Below, in pieces: positions 36,836-45,777 of a stretch of DNA of 64,000 bases. The notes below the pieces were generated by a model, which ran no database searches, had not been told where the DNA came from, and saw nothing but the letters and a program-made list of their open reading frames with translations. The first letter of the stretch is position 1; every line of letters starts with the position of its first letter. The translations under genes were made by a program, and so were the position numbers. The DNA is from Aliidiomarina indica (GTDB taxonomy: Bacteria; Pseudomonadota; Gammaproteobacteria; Enterobacterales; Alteromonadaceae), in assembly GCF_015354615.1 (NCBI RefSeq), contig NZ_JACAVQ010000001.1, positions 558,001-622,000 on the forward strand, read 5' to 3'.

Positions 36836-38890
36836 TTACCAGATTTTTACGCGCACTTCTTCGTGACGGTACATCGGATCGCCCTGCTCAACATCAAATG
36901 CCTCGTAGAATTCCGGCATATTCGACAAGGGGCCGAGTACCCGGTATTTGCCTGGGCTGTGCGGTCCAACGATAACCTGACGACGGAGGGCTTCATCACG
37001 GAATTTAATCCGCCAAATCTGGCCCCAGCCTGCAAAGAAGCGTTGTTCGCCGGTAAAACCGTCGATCATAGGCGCTTCGTTACCTTCTAACGACTTACGA
37101 TACGCCCGTAATGCGACGTTTAAACCACCTAAATCGGCAATGTTTTCACCCAACATAAGCGCACCTTGTAGGTGTAAATCGTCGATTGGGTTAAAGGCGT
37201 TAAACTGCTCAACCATCAGGTCAGCGCGCGCACGGAAGCGTTCTTCATCCACCGGGCTCCACCAATCACGTAGATTTCCTTCGCCATCAGAACGACGACC
37301 TTGGTCATCGAATCCATGTACGATCTCATGACCGATTACCGCGCCAATAGCACCGTAGTTCACGGCGTCGTCGGCATCAACGTTAAAGAATGGTGGTTGC
37401 AAAATAGCGGCTGGGAAAACAATTTCGTTCATAGTCGCACGATAATACGCATTCACCGTTTGCGGCGTCATTCCCCAATCTGTTGGGTCAACCTCTTCCC
37501 CTAAACGCGCGATATTACGGTCATATTCACACGAAGAAGCACGACGCATGTTGCCGACAAGGTCTGTGGCATCGATAGTAACGCAGTCATAATCGCGCCA
37601 TACTTCCGGATAGCCAATTTTAGTATTAAAGGTCGCCAACTTGGCATGGGCTTCTTTTTTAGTGTCTTCGGTCATCCAATCCAGATCGTCAATGGCTTCG
37701 CCAAAGGCCACCAAAATATTATCGACCATTTCGGCCATGCGAACTTCAGCTTCCGGCTGATAGTGGCGTGCCACATACTCTTCGCCAACCATAAAGCCTA
37801 ATACGCTTTCAACTGTGCCAACTGCTAAACGCTCACGGCTACGCTGTTCCTGTAAGCCCTGTAATGTGCGGCCATAGAAATCAAAGCTCGCAGAAGCAAA
37901 GGCTTCAGGCAACATGCTGGCGGTAGCGCGCAGCGTATGGAAACGTAGATAATCTTGCCAATCTGCCACCGGGATATCCCGATACAACTGGGCAAAACTC
38001 GCCAAATAAGCAGGTTGACGAACAACAACTTCGTCAATGTCTAGATCAGCATGCGCAAACACTTGGTCCCAAGCGATTCCCGGTGCTTGCTCGTTTAACT
38101 CAGCAATGGTCAACTTATTATAAGTGGCGAGACGATCCCGGTTTTGAATGCGAGTCCAGTGGTGCTCCGCCATAGCCGTTTCCACCGCAAGAATACGTTG
38201 GGCAGCGTCTTCACCCCCTTCCCACTCAGCGGCGTCCCACAATTCGGCAATAAATGCCGTATAGGCATCACGAATCTGCGCGTTACGATCATCGCTGGCC
38301 ACGTAATACTCGCGATCAGGTAAACCTAAGCCCGCTTGCGAGATAGCTGTAATATGCTGATCCGACTGCATTTGGTCTTGGCCAACAAAGATGGCAAAAG
38401 GGGTACCGATACGAAACCGCTGTTGCTCGCCCCAAAAACGCACGAGTTCATCATGGCTAGACAGCGCTGCAATGGTTTCAAAGTCAGTATCTAACGGCGA
38501 TAGACCCAGTGCTTCAATGCGCTCTTCGTCCATATAAGAACGGTAGAGATCGCCAATCTTCTGCTGATTAGAGCCTTTTTCTGCGGTGGCCGCAGCAAAT
38601 TCCTGGACGATTGCTTGTACGTGTTCCTCTGCGGCTTCACGCAGCTCATCGAAGCTACCCCAGCGCGCACGATCACTTGGAATTTCAGTGTTTGCTAGCC
38701 AACCACCGTTCACATACCGGAAAAAATTATCTTGTGGACGTACTGATGTGTCCATATTGTGCGTTTCAATTCCGGAAACAAGCTGCTGTTGTGCCTGCTC
38801 TGTCTCTACGGTTTCACGTGGCGCGTCTGAACACGCCGCTAGGCCCAATGCAAGGGCCACACTTATTGCAACAGTGGAAAGATGTTTCAT
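36836..38890 (-). CDS. M13 family zinc metallopeptidase, lipoprotein
   Basis: 684 aa from the ATG at 38890 (AGGA 7 bp upstream). Lipoprotein signal MKHLSTVAISVALALGLAAC with Cys at residue 20. Neprilysin/PepO family: zinc motif HEIVH in VIGHEIVHGFDDQGR, third ligand in GENIADLGGL, and the C-terminal W ending (VKIW). N-terminal domain PQDNFFRYVNGGWL is typical. Cell-envelope endopeptidase acting on peptides up to small proteins. Monocistronic. Confidence 0.93.
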   Translation of the reverse strand: MKHLSTVAISVALALGLAACSDAPRETVETEQAQQQLVSGIETHNMDTSVRPQDNFFRYVNGGWLANTEIPSDRARWGSFDELREAAEEHVQAIVQEFAAATAEKGSNQQKIGDLYRSYMDEERIEALGLSPLDTDFETIAALSSHDELVRFWGEQQRFRIGTPFAIFVGQDQMQSDQHITAISQAGLGLPDREYYVASDDRNAQIRDAYTAFIAELWDAAEWEGGEDAAQRILAVETAMAEHHWTRIQNRDRLATYNKLTIAELNEQAPGIAWDQVFAHADLDIDEVVVRQPAYLASFAQLYRDIPVADWQDYLRFHTLRATASMLPEAFASASFDFYGRTLQGLQEQRSRERLAVGTVESVLGFMVGEEYVARHYQPEAEVRMAEMVDNILVAFGEAIDDLDWMTEDTKKEAHAKLATFNTKIGYPEVWRDYDCVTIDATDLVGNMRRASSCEYDRNIARLGEEVDPTDWGMTPQTVNAYYRATMNEIVFPAAILQPPFFNVDADDAVNYGAIGAVIGHEIVHGFDDQGRRSDGEGNLRDWWSPVDEERFRARADLMVEQFNAFNPIDDLHLQGALMLGENIADLGGLNVALRAYRKSLEGNEAPMIDGFTGEQRFFAGWGQIWRIKFRDEALRRQVIVGPHSPGKYRVLGPLSNMPEFYEAFDVEQGDPMYRHEEVRVKIW

Positions 38891-39005
38891 GGGAGTTCCT
38901 GTTTTAATATCGTTGTGTAACTTATCGTTATCGAGTGTCGCCAATCCCTCGGCGCTTTACAATGCAGCAGCGGTTAAAGGCAACTAGGCTGCGACCAAGC
39001 GCAGA

Positions 39006-39545
39006 CTATTCGTCTTTCGCGGCTTTTGCTAAGGCGCGCTCTGCTTGAATTCGACGCCTATCGCTGCGTAGTTTTAAGAAAATACTGGTTAAATTACTTA
39101 CGTTAAACAGCATCCCAAAGGGTGAAAATACCAAGAATGCGTAAATAAACATGAGCGACTCGGCCACAATAAACCATTTTCGAATGGTATCCGCACTCTT
39201 TAGAATGACCGAACCGACGGTAAAGATTAAAGATGCAGTATAAGCGATAAATAACGTGGCCGGATTTTTTAAGATAAACCACTCAATTAAACAGAACACC
39301 ACGTTAATCAACACAAAGCCAATTAACACCGGCATGCTCTGGAAGCGCATGGCTACAATATTGCGGACAGCACCAATAGCGAGGCCAATACCAGCGGCCA
39401 TTGCACCCAGCATAAAAAAATGAACACTCAAAGATGCAAGCGCAAAGGCGGTTACAAATCGATAGCGGTTGACGGTTTCCTGGCGGTAACCAATAAAATT
39501 TAAAACGAGCGCTGCTGCGCCAAAAAACTGGACCCATACATCCAT
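39006..39545 (-). CDS. YgjV-family inner membrane protein
   Basis: 179 aa with six hydrophobic helices (FFGAAALVLNFIGY at the start, then FALASLSVHFFMLGA, MPVLIGFVLINVVFCL, and others) and a basic-acidic tail. The pattern of residues fits Imp-YgjV (PF10688). Function unknown in any organism. Same direction as its neighbours but with gaps of 66 and 116 bp. Confidence 0.75.
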   Translation of the reverse strand: MDVWVQFFGAAALVLNFIGYRQETVNRYRFVTAFALASLSVHFFMLGAMAAGIGLAIGAVRNIVAMRFQSMPVLIGFVLINVVFCLIEWFILKNPATLFIAYTASLIFTVGSVILKSADTIRKWFIVAESLMFIYAFLVFSPFGMLFNVSNLTSIFLKLRSDRRRIQAERALAKAAKDE

Positions 39546-39610
39546 TACATTAACTCACAACTAAATAATTAAAGGTAATCTTAGAAAGCGTTAAACAACT
39601 GATATACAGC

Positions 39611-40030
39611 CTATTTCTCAAACTCATGAATTTGCAGATCGTAATCCTGCAAAAGGCCTTGAGGAGAGAAGTATAGGGTCATCATCAGCATGCGACTGCG
39701 AACGTCGTCCTGCATCACATCGGTGTAATTGAGAAACATAAACTCGCCGCTATGCCCTCGTCCGTGGGCAGGTCCCCACCAGCGCTGAACATCACTCATG
39801 GTGGTGCGGTTGACGATAAGGTGGAAGTCCGCATTCTGATAAGTTAAGTGCGCCAACGAAGGCGTACTTGAGCGCGGTTGCTCAGGATTCGTTCGTTGTT
39901 GCTGAGCTTGAGTGGGAATATTCTGGCTTTGCGAGCTCGTTTCTGTCGTTGTGCAACCAGAAAGAGCGATTATCGCGCCCAACCCTGCAGCGAACAGTAT
40001 CCTGTGAGTCGTGCTTTTCATTAAGCTCAT
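39611..40030 (-). CDS. Small outer-membrane lipoprotein, BamE/SmpA-like
   Basis: 139 aa from the ATG at 40030, chosen for AGGA 7 bp upstream. Signal peptide with lipobox LSGC (Cys near residue 26), then a low-complexity Gln/Ser/Pro linker, then an 80-residue domain with TMSDVQRWWGPAHGRG-GEFMFLNYTDV and MMTLYFSPQGLLQDYDL, which resembles the BamE fold (turn before a beta sheet). It is not the BamE orthologue with certainty. It begins 4 bp after the DUF192 gene. Confidence 0.65.
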   Translation of the reverse strand: MSLMKSTTHRILFAAGLGAIIALSGCTTTETSSQSQNIPTQAQQQRTNPEQPRSSTPSLAHLTYQNADFHLIVNRTTMSDVQRWWGPAHGRGHSGEFMFLNYTDVMQDDVRSRMLMMTLYFSPQGLLQDYDLQIHEFEK

Positions 40031-40034
40031 CGCG

Positions 40035-40628
40035 CTAATTCCTGTGTTGAGATGTCCCGGAAACATCATTCTTGGGAGACCCATTCCTTGAGGAGAATAA
40101 ATGCGACACCTCTAAGGGGGACTCGCAATCTTCATTATAGAGTCTGTGCCCAACACTGACACCCCACTTTGCGAATTGCCCCTGATTCACTTCGAGTGCC
40201 ACCGAGCCTGATTGTGACGATGGATAGGAGGGACAAAGTGCAGCAATCGTGTGTGGGCACGGCTCCATAGACAGGATCTCAAGGATCTCAAAGCGGTCAT
40301 TCATATAGGCAATATCTAGCGGAATGCGGGTGTTGTACATCCAGAAACTCAATTGCCGCGGCTCTGGATACACAAACAGCATCCCCTGTTGATCGGGTAA
40401 ATCCTCTCGAAACATAAGGCCTCGGCTGCGCTCATCAGCGGTTAAGGCAAGCTCTAGCGCCAGCGCTTGTTCAGTGTCTTGATTGGGCCCTACGAGACAG
40501 GCCGCAAACAAAGGTTCACTTGGCGCAGGCGCCTCTGCTTTAACACAGCCAGACATGATCAAGGCGGCTACGGCGAAAATACTGATTCGTGTTAACAACC
40601 CCTGTTGTCGGCATTGTGTTTTATCCAT
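40035..40628 (-). CDS. DUF192 lipoprotein
   Basis: 197 aa from the ATG at 40628 (a start 5 codons earlier is possible). Lipobox MSGC after a hydrophobic signal. The DUF192 core is complete: LALTADERSRGLMFREDLPDQQGMLFVYPEPRQLSFWMYNTRIPLDIAYMND, and the C-terminal VALEVNQGQFAKWGVSVGHRL. The family is extracytoplasmic, function unknown. Tightly spaced with the BamE-like lipoprotein. Confidence 0.85.
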   Translation of the reverse strand: MDKTQCRQQGLLTRISIFAVAALIMSGCVKAEAPAPSEPLFAACLVGPNQDTEQALALELALTADERSRGLMFREDLPDQQGMLFVYPEPRQLSFWMYNTRIPLDIAYMNDRFEILEILSMEPCPHTIAALCPSYPSSQSGSVALEVNQGQFAKWGVSVGHRLYNEDCESPLEVSHLFSSRNGSPKNDVSGTSQHRN

Positions 40629-40682
40629 ACCTCTGCCCCTCACTCTTGCCTAGTTCTCACCTAATTCTTGCCTAACTTTTAC

Positions 40683-41975
40683 CTAATTATGGCTTATCAA
40701 TTGTTCAATACGAGATTTCGTTCGCGCTGTTGCCCCGCGATGCTGGGCAAATATCTGTTGTGCTTGTGCCCCTAAGCGCTGAGCCGTTTCTATGGTCGTC
40801 AGCAAACCACTGAGAGTGGCGTACAAACTATCAGCATCTTCCACCCAACGCACCGCTTGTCGTTGATCGAGCTGTTGAAATACTTCCGCGAAGTTAAATA
40901 CATGTCGGCCGGAAACCACCGGTACGCCAAATGCCATGGGCTCCAGCGGATTATGCCCGCCGCGCTCGATAAGCGAACCGCCAATAAAGGCAACGGTGGC
41001 CAACCCATACCAAATAAGTAATTCACCCATGCTATCGGCCAATAAAACTTGCGTGTCAGCAGTGATAGGACGACCGCTACTACGGCGCACGTAGCGTAAT
41101 CCGCTAGCATCAAGCTTTCTCGCCACATCATCGAAACGCTCCTGATGACGCGGCACCAAAATGAGCAGCGTATTTGGCTTACTTGGTAATAACTGCGTGA
41201 ACGCATCCAAAATTTGCGTTTCTTCGCCCTCGTGCGTACTGCCTGCCGTAATCACCGGCCGCTTGCCGAGCAAGGTCTTAAAATCATTCACTTCATCGCG
41301 GGTTTGCGCGGGAACATGGATATCAAATTTTAGATTTCCCGCCACGTCTAGTGCTGTGGGCCGCACCCCTACATCCAAAAAGCGTGTCGCGGCTGTTTCT
41401 GTTTGTGCCCCGCAATAGGTAAGCGCTTCCCAGACTGGGCGGAAAAGCCATGCTAACCGAATGTATCCACGCGCTGACTGGGCCGACATGCGGCCATTTA
41501 CCAAGGCCACCGGAATATTCTTTGCTCGGCTTTGCAGCACCAAGTTAGGCCACAGCTCTGTTTCAAGAATCACTAACGCCCGAGGCTTCAGGGCATCAAG
41601 AAACCGTTTCATTACACCGGGGAGATCCAAAGGCAAATAACAGTGGTATACCTTGTCACCAAACACCTTGCGAACCAATGCTGAAGCAGTAGGTGTCATA
41701 CACGTAATAGCCACCGGACGATCGGGACCTTCTTGCAAAAACCGTTCAATGAGCGGGCGCGCAGCCATAAACTCTCCCACCGAAACACAGTGAAAAAGTA
41801 CCGCGCCTTCCACTTCACGGGGTATCCTTTGGCGGGCGAATCGTTCACCCATGCGTCCTCGGTACTCTGGATTTTTTCGGCTTTGCCAACCAAAATAGAG
41901 CATGATCAATGGCGTGAAGAGATAGAGTAAGACGTTGTATACACGAACGCCAGTTGTCGATATGGAACTTTGCAT
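40683..41975 (-). CDS. waaA: 3-deoxy-D-manno-octulosonic acid transferase
   Basis: 430 aa GT30 glycosyltransferase adding Kdo residues to lipid IVA at the inner membrane. N-terminal membrane anchor (VLLYLFTPLIMLYFGW), catalytic loop HCVSVGEFMAARPLIE with Glu, ETELWPNLVLQ, GSTHEGEE and SLIERGGHNPLEP near the CMP-Kdo site. Ends with 40 bp to the DUF192 gene. Confidence 0.95.
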   Translation of the reverse strand: MQSSISTTGVRVYNVLLYLFTPLIMLYFGWQSRKNPEYRGRMGERFARQRIPREVEGAVLFHCVSVGEFMAARPLIERFLQEGPDRPVAITCMTPTASALVRKVFGDKVYHCYLPLDLPGVMKRFLDALKPRALVILETELWPNLVLQSRAKNIPVALVNGRMSAQSARGYIRLAWLFRPVWEALTYCGAQTETAATRFLDVGVRPTALDVAGNLKFDIHVPAQTRDEVNDFKTLLGKRPVITAGSTHEGEETQILDAFTQLLPSKPNTLLILVPRHQERFDDVARKLDASGLRYVRRSSGRPITADTQVLLADSMGELLIWYGLATVAFIGGSLIERGGHNPLEPMAFGVPVVSGRHVFNFAEVFQQLDQRQAVRWVEDADSLYATLSGLLTTIETAQRLGAQAQQIFAQHRGATARTKSRIEQLISHN

Positions 41976-42110
41976 AGGCTTCCTGATTTCAGTGAACGCC
42001 GTTATCTTGCCAGAAAATAGGAGGTTTTGCCTATGAAATCAGAGCAAATAGGTTCACTCACTTCTATTGTCGGGATATAGTCAGCTAAACACTAAGGAAC
42101 GTGAGTTATT

Positions 42111-43061
42111 ATGAGTGCTGCGTTACGGTCACGAAAAGGCCCGCACCAATTTGATTCCCTCAATGTCACCGCCATCGGTGGCGGTCATGGTTTGGGTCGT
42201 GTGATGTCGACTTTGTCCTTCATGCGCTCCCGTCTCGTTGGTATTGTCGCGACCACCGATAATGGTGGCTCCACCGGTCAGCTACGTAACGCCCACCAGT
42301 GTATCGCCTGGGGCGATATTCGAAATTGTATGTCGCAGTTAGCCAATCAACCCTTAGCGGCTGAAGTATTAAACTTTCGCTTTGATGAGAGTAGCGCATT
42401 ATCCGGCCACAGCATGGGTAACTTGCTCTTGTATACCCTTGATGCACTGAGCGCGCGGCCGGTGGATGGTATTCAACTGCTAAGTCGCTTGTTGAAAGTA
42501 CAGAACCGCATTTTACCGATGGCGGAATCCCCTACCGACTTGGTCGCCGTTCTTGAGAACGATATGCAGTGTTTCGGGGAAATACGCGTTGATGAGCTAA
42601 ACCAAATGCCGAAGCTGATGGCGCTATCTCCCCAAGTCACGGCCACTCCTGAGGCAATACGCCATATTCAAAGTTCAGACTTAATCATTCTAGGCCCGGG
42701 GAGTTTCCTTACGTCGATTCTGCCGCCGCTGTTAGTCGGTGATATCGCTCATGCTATCGCGAATTCCTCAGCAAAAGTTATTTTTATTGATAATCTCACC
42801 CAAGAACCAAGCCCGGCAGGATACTTATCGCTCTCTGAACGGCTCAATTGGCTTGAAAAACAGTTGAATTTTCAGCCAGTGGATATCGTTATATCGCCAC
42901 ATCAGGATACCGATATTCCTATGCCCATTGTGAATAACGTGATCGCCGATGCCCGTGTTGCCCACAGACATCAGCAAGACTCGCTGCTGCAGGCATTAAA
43001 TCAAGCCGTGTCGATGCTTTGGCCGCAACGGGTAACCACAGCCTCAACTGACGTGCTGTAA
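42111..43061 (+). CDS. YvcK/CofD-like protein
   Basis: 316 aa of the gluconeogenesis-factor/2-phospho-L-lactate transferase fold. GGGHGLGRVM near the start, TTDNGGSTGQLR, AWGDIRNCMSQLA and LGPGSFLTSILPPLLV are family motifs. In Bacillus YvcK supports growth on gluconeogenic sources and cell-wall synthesis; the gammaproteobacterial homologue is YbhK. In this amino-acid-using organism a link to gluconeogenesis is plausible. Followed by the M14 gene after 21 bp. Confidence 0.88.
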   Translation: MSAALRSRKGPHQFDSLNVTAIGGGHGLGRVMSTLSFMRSRLVGIVATTDNGGSTGQLRNAHQCIAWGDIRNCMSQLANQPLAAEVLNFRFDESSALSGHSMGNLLLYTLDALSARPVDGIQLLSRLLKVQNRILPMAESPTDLVAVLENDMQCFGEIRVDELNQMPKLMALSPQVTATPEAIRHIQSSDLIILGPGSFLTSILPPLLVGDIAHAIANSSAKVIFIDNLTQEPSPAGYLSLSERLNWLEKQLNFQPVDIVISPHQDTDIPMPIVNNVIADARVAHRHQQDSLLQALNQAVSMLWPQRVTTASTDVL

Positions 43062-43082
43062 AAACAACAATCAGGACTAACT

Positions 43083-45758
43083 ATGAAACGTACTTTACTC
43101 GCTCTATGTATCGCGGGCTCCTTTACCGCGGCGTCGATGGCCTCAGAAACAAGTGTTCCGGTATGGCCAAACGCAGATTATCAAGATACACCTACGGTAG
43201 AACAGGTGCTCGGCTACCCAGCGGGGGCACGTATTTCGAGCCCAGAACAGATACGTCAGTACTTTCAAGCACTTGCAGATGCGCACCCTGACAGAGTCCA
43301 ATTGTTTGAATATGGTGAAACCTGGCAAGGGCGGCCACTCTTTTACGTGGCAATCTCAGCACCTCAAAATATGCAACGCTTAGCCGATATTGAAGCCGGC
43401 ATGCGCCGACTAGCCGATCCCCGCGAATTGAACGACCGTCAGGCGCGGGAACTAATGCAAGATCTACCTAGTTCTGTATGGATCGCAAACAGCGTGCACG
43501 GCAATGAGATATCGCCGGCGGAATCGTCCATGGTTACAGCTTGGCACTTATTGGCCGACAGTACCGACGAAACAAAGACCTTGCTTGAAAACACTATTAT
43601 TTATCTCGACCCATTACAAAACCCAGACGGACGTGCCCGGTTTGTCAGTCGCTACTATGCGAATTTGGGTCTAGAAGCCTCCGATGATCGGATTTCAGCT
43701 GAGCACAACGAACCTTGGCCAAACGGCCGCACCAATCACTATTTATTTGATATGAATCGCGATTGGCTAGCATTAACACAGCCGGAAACGCGCGGTCGCA
43801 TTGCTGCTCTGTTGCAAACCTTCCCTCTCATTTTTGTCGATTCTCATGAAATGGGCGGTGATTTGCCCTACTACTTCACGCCAGAAGCACACCCCTATAA
43901 CCCCTTTATTACTAACGAGCAGCGTGAAGGACTGAATTGGATTGGCGAGAATAACGCAAAATATTTCGACAGTTTTGGTTACGACTACTTTACTCGTGAA
44001 ATTTTTGATGCCTTTTATCCAGGCTATGGCGCAAGTTGGCCTCTATACCACGGCAGTTTAGCCAGCACTTACGAGATGGGATCCTCCCGGGGGCATAAAT
44101 TCCGTACCAATGAGGGGGAGATTCTTACCTACGCAGACGGTGTGCAACAGAATTTTGTCGCTTTTATGGCCACCATAGAAACAGCCTCTAAGCGCCGTGA
44201 AGCGCTTTTGCAAAAATTCTATGAATACCGGAAGAGCGGTATCGAAAAAGGGCGTCGTGGTGATACTCGAAGCTATATATTCCCGAATACCCGTGATCGT
44301 GCCGGAAATCGTAAGTTAGCAGCCGTACTTGCCGAACAAGGCATTGAAGTAGGCCAAGCCACCGAAAACTTCCGCGCCTGTGGCACCCAATATCAGCAAG
44401 GCGCTTTTGTTGTTCAAGCCTCTCAGCCTGCCTATCACCTCATTCGCACCCTCCTTGACGAGCATGTGCCTATGGATGAAGACTTTCTTGTTGAACAAGA
44501 GCGATTACGGGCCAACAATCTTCGCGACCAAATTTACGATGTCACCGCATGGTCATTGCCTTTGATGTTTAATGTCGATATGACCGTATGTAACCAACAA
44601 CCCCGTGTCGCTACCCAAGCGGTCGGTTCAGAGCGGATCGTTCCCGGTGACGTCATCGATGGGGATGCCAGCTTTGGTTTCGCCTTGGCCTGGGGTGATA
44701 TGAACACGGGCCGTTTCTTAACGGCAGCACTGCGTGAAGGTTTGCTCGTTCGCAGTTCAGACTTAGCGTTTAAACATGCCTCTGGTCGTGAGTTTCCAGC
44801 CGGCAGTTTAATTGTGCCTCGGGCTGGAAACCCCGAAAACCTTAATCAGATAGTTGCCAACCTCGCAAGCACAAGTGGTGCCACTGCGGTTGGCTTAGAC
44901 CGCAGTTGGATGCAAGATGGTCCAAACGTTGGCTCAGTGAACGTGAAACGCATGCATGCGCCCAATATTGCGATGGCATGGGACCTTCCAACCAACGTAC
45001 TGAGTGCCGGCAGCACGCGTTTTATCATTGAACGCGAGTTCAATTATCCAGTCACGGCGATTCGTCCAGCCCAACTACAGAGTGCCGATTTAAGCCGTTA
45101 CCAAGTGCTCATTCTCCCCGCAACTGGCCAAGGCAGCTATGAACAAGCTTTAGGTGAGCGCGGCCGCGAGAATCTACGCCAATGGGTACAACGTGGCGGT
45201 GTTCTCATCACCTTAGGCAATGCCACCCGTTTTGCCGTAAGTGGCGAGGAACCGCTGCTTGCGAGCGCGTTAGAGCGTAAGGCGCAGGTCGATGATTTAG
45301 CCCCCCGCGCCAACGGCCAACGCGTCGACGGGGTTTTAATCACCGATGCAGAAGACCATCAGCGTTATATTCGAGATCCCGCAGCAAATCCTGATTGGGT
45401 TTCTGGCGTCATCACACGCACCGACGTTGACCAAGAGCATTGGCTCACCGCGGGTATTCATTCGCGTCTCCACGCCATGTTTATTGGCAGTGATATCTAC
45501 ACACCGCTGCGGATTAGCGATGGCCGCAATGTGGTGAACTATGCAGGCAAGGAGGAATTGCTCGCCAGTGGTTATATGTGGGCTGAGAATAAAGAGCAAG
45601 TCGCCTATAAGCCTTATTTAATGGTACAACCGCAAGGCCGTGGCATGGTGATAAGCTTTACTCAAGAACCAAATTTCCGTGCTTACCTTGATGGTCAGCA
45701 CGTGCTATTGATGAACGCTATTTTCCGTGGCGCCGCGCATGCGAATCCGGTTCGCTAA
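43083..45758 (+). CDS. Secreted M14 zinc carboxypeptidase
   Basis: 891 aa with a signal peptide (MKRTLLALCIAGSFTAASMA). M14 carboxypeptidase domain at about residues 55-380: zinc motif HGNE in ANSVHGNEISP, third ligand His in VDSHEMGG, and a catalytic Glu candidate in STYEMGSS. The C-terminal half contains a class I glutamine amidotransferase-like fold (YQVLILPATGQGSYEQAL, GGVLITLG). Probably periplasmic or extracellular peptide digestion. The next S9 peptidase follows 19 bp later and is probably in the same operon. Confidence 0.9.
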   Translation: MKRTLLALCIAGSFTAASMASETSVPVWPNADYQDTPTVEQVLGYPAGARISSPEQIRQYFQALADAHPDRVQLFEYGETWQGRPLFYVAISAPQNMQRLADIEAGMRRLADPRELNDRQARELMQDLPSSVWIANSVHGNEISPAESSMVTAWHLLADSTDETKTLLENTIIYLDPLQNPDGRARFVSRYYANLGLEASDDRISAEHNEPWPNGRTNHYLFDMNRDWLALTQPETRGRIAALLQTFPLIFVDSHEMGGDLPYYFTPEAHPYNPFITNEQREGLNWIGENNAKYFDSFGYDYFTREIFDAFYPGYGASWPLYHGSLASTYEMGSSRGHKFRTNEGEILTYADGVQQNFVAFMATIETASKRREALLQKFYEYRKSGIEKGRRGDTRSYIFPNTRDRAGNRKLAAVLAEQGIEVGQATENFRACGTQYQQGAFVVQASQPAYHLIRTLLDEHVPMDEDFLVEQERLRANNLRDQIYDVTAWSLPLMFNVDMTVCNQQPRVATQAVGSERIVPGDVIDGDASFGFALAWGDMNTGRFLTAALREGLLVRSSDLAFKHASGREFPAGSLIVPRAGNPENLNQIVANLASTSGATAVGLDRSWMQDGPNVGSVNVKRMHAPNIAMAWDLPTNVLSAGSTRFIIEREFNYPVTAIRPAQLQSADLSRYQVLILPATGQGSYEQALGERGRENLRQWVQRGGVLITLGNATRFAVSGEEPLLASALERKAQVDDLAPRANGQRVDGVLITDAEDHQRYIRDPAANPDWVSGVITRTDVDQEHWLTAGIHSRLHAMFIGSDIYTPLRISDGRNVVNYAGKEELLASGYMWAENKEQVAYKPYLMVQPQGRGMVISFTQEPNFRAYLDGQHVLLMNAIFRGAAHANPVR

Positions 45759-45777
45759 CCATCAAGGACGACAACCT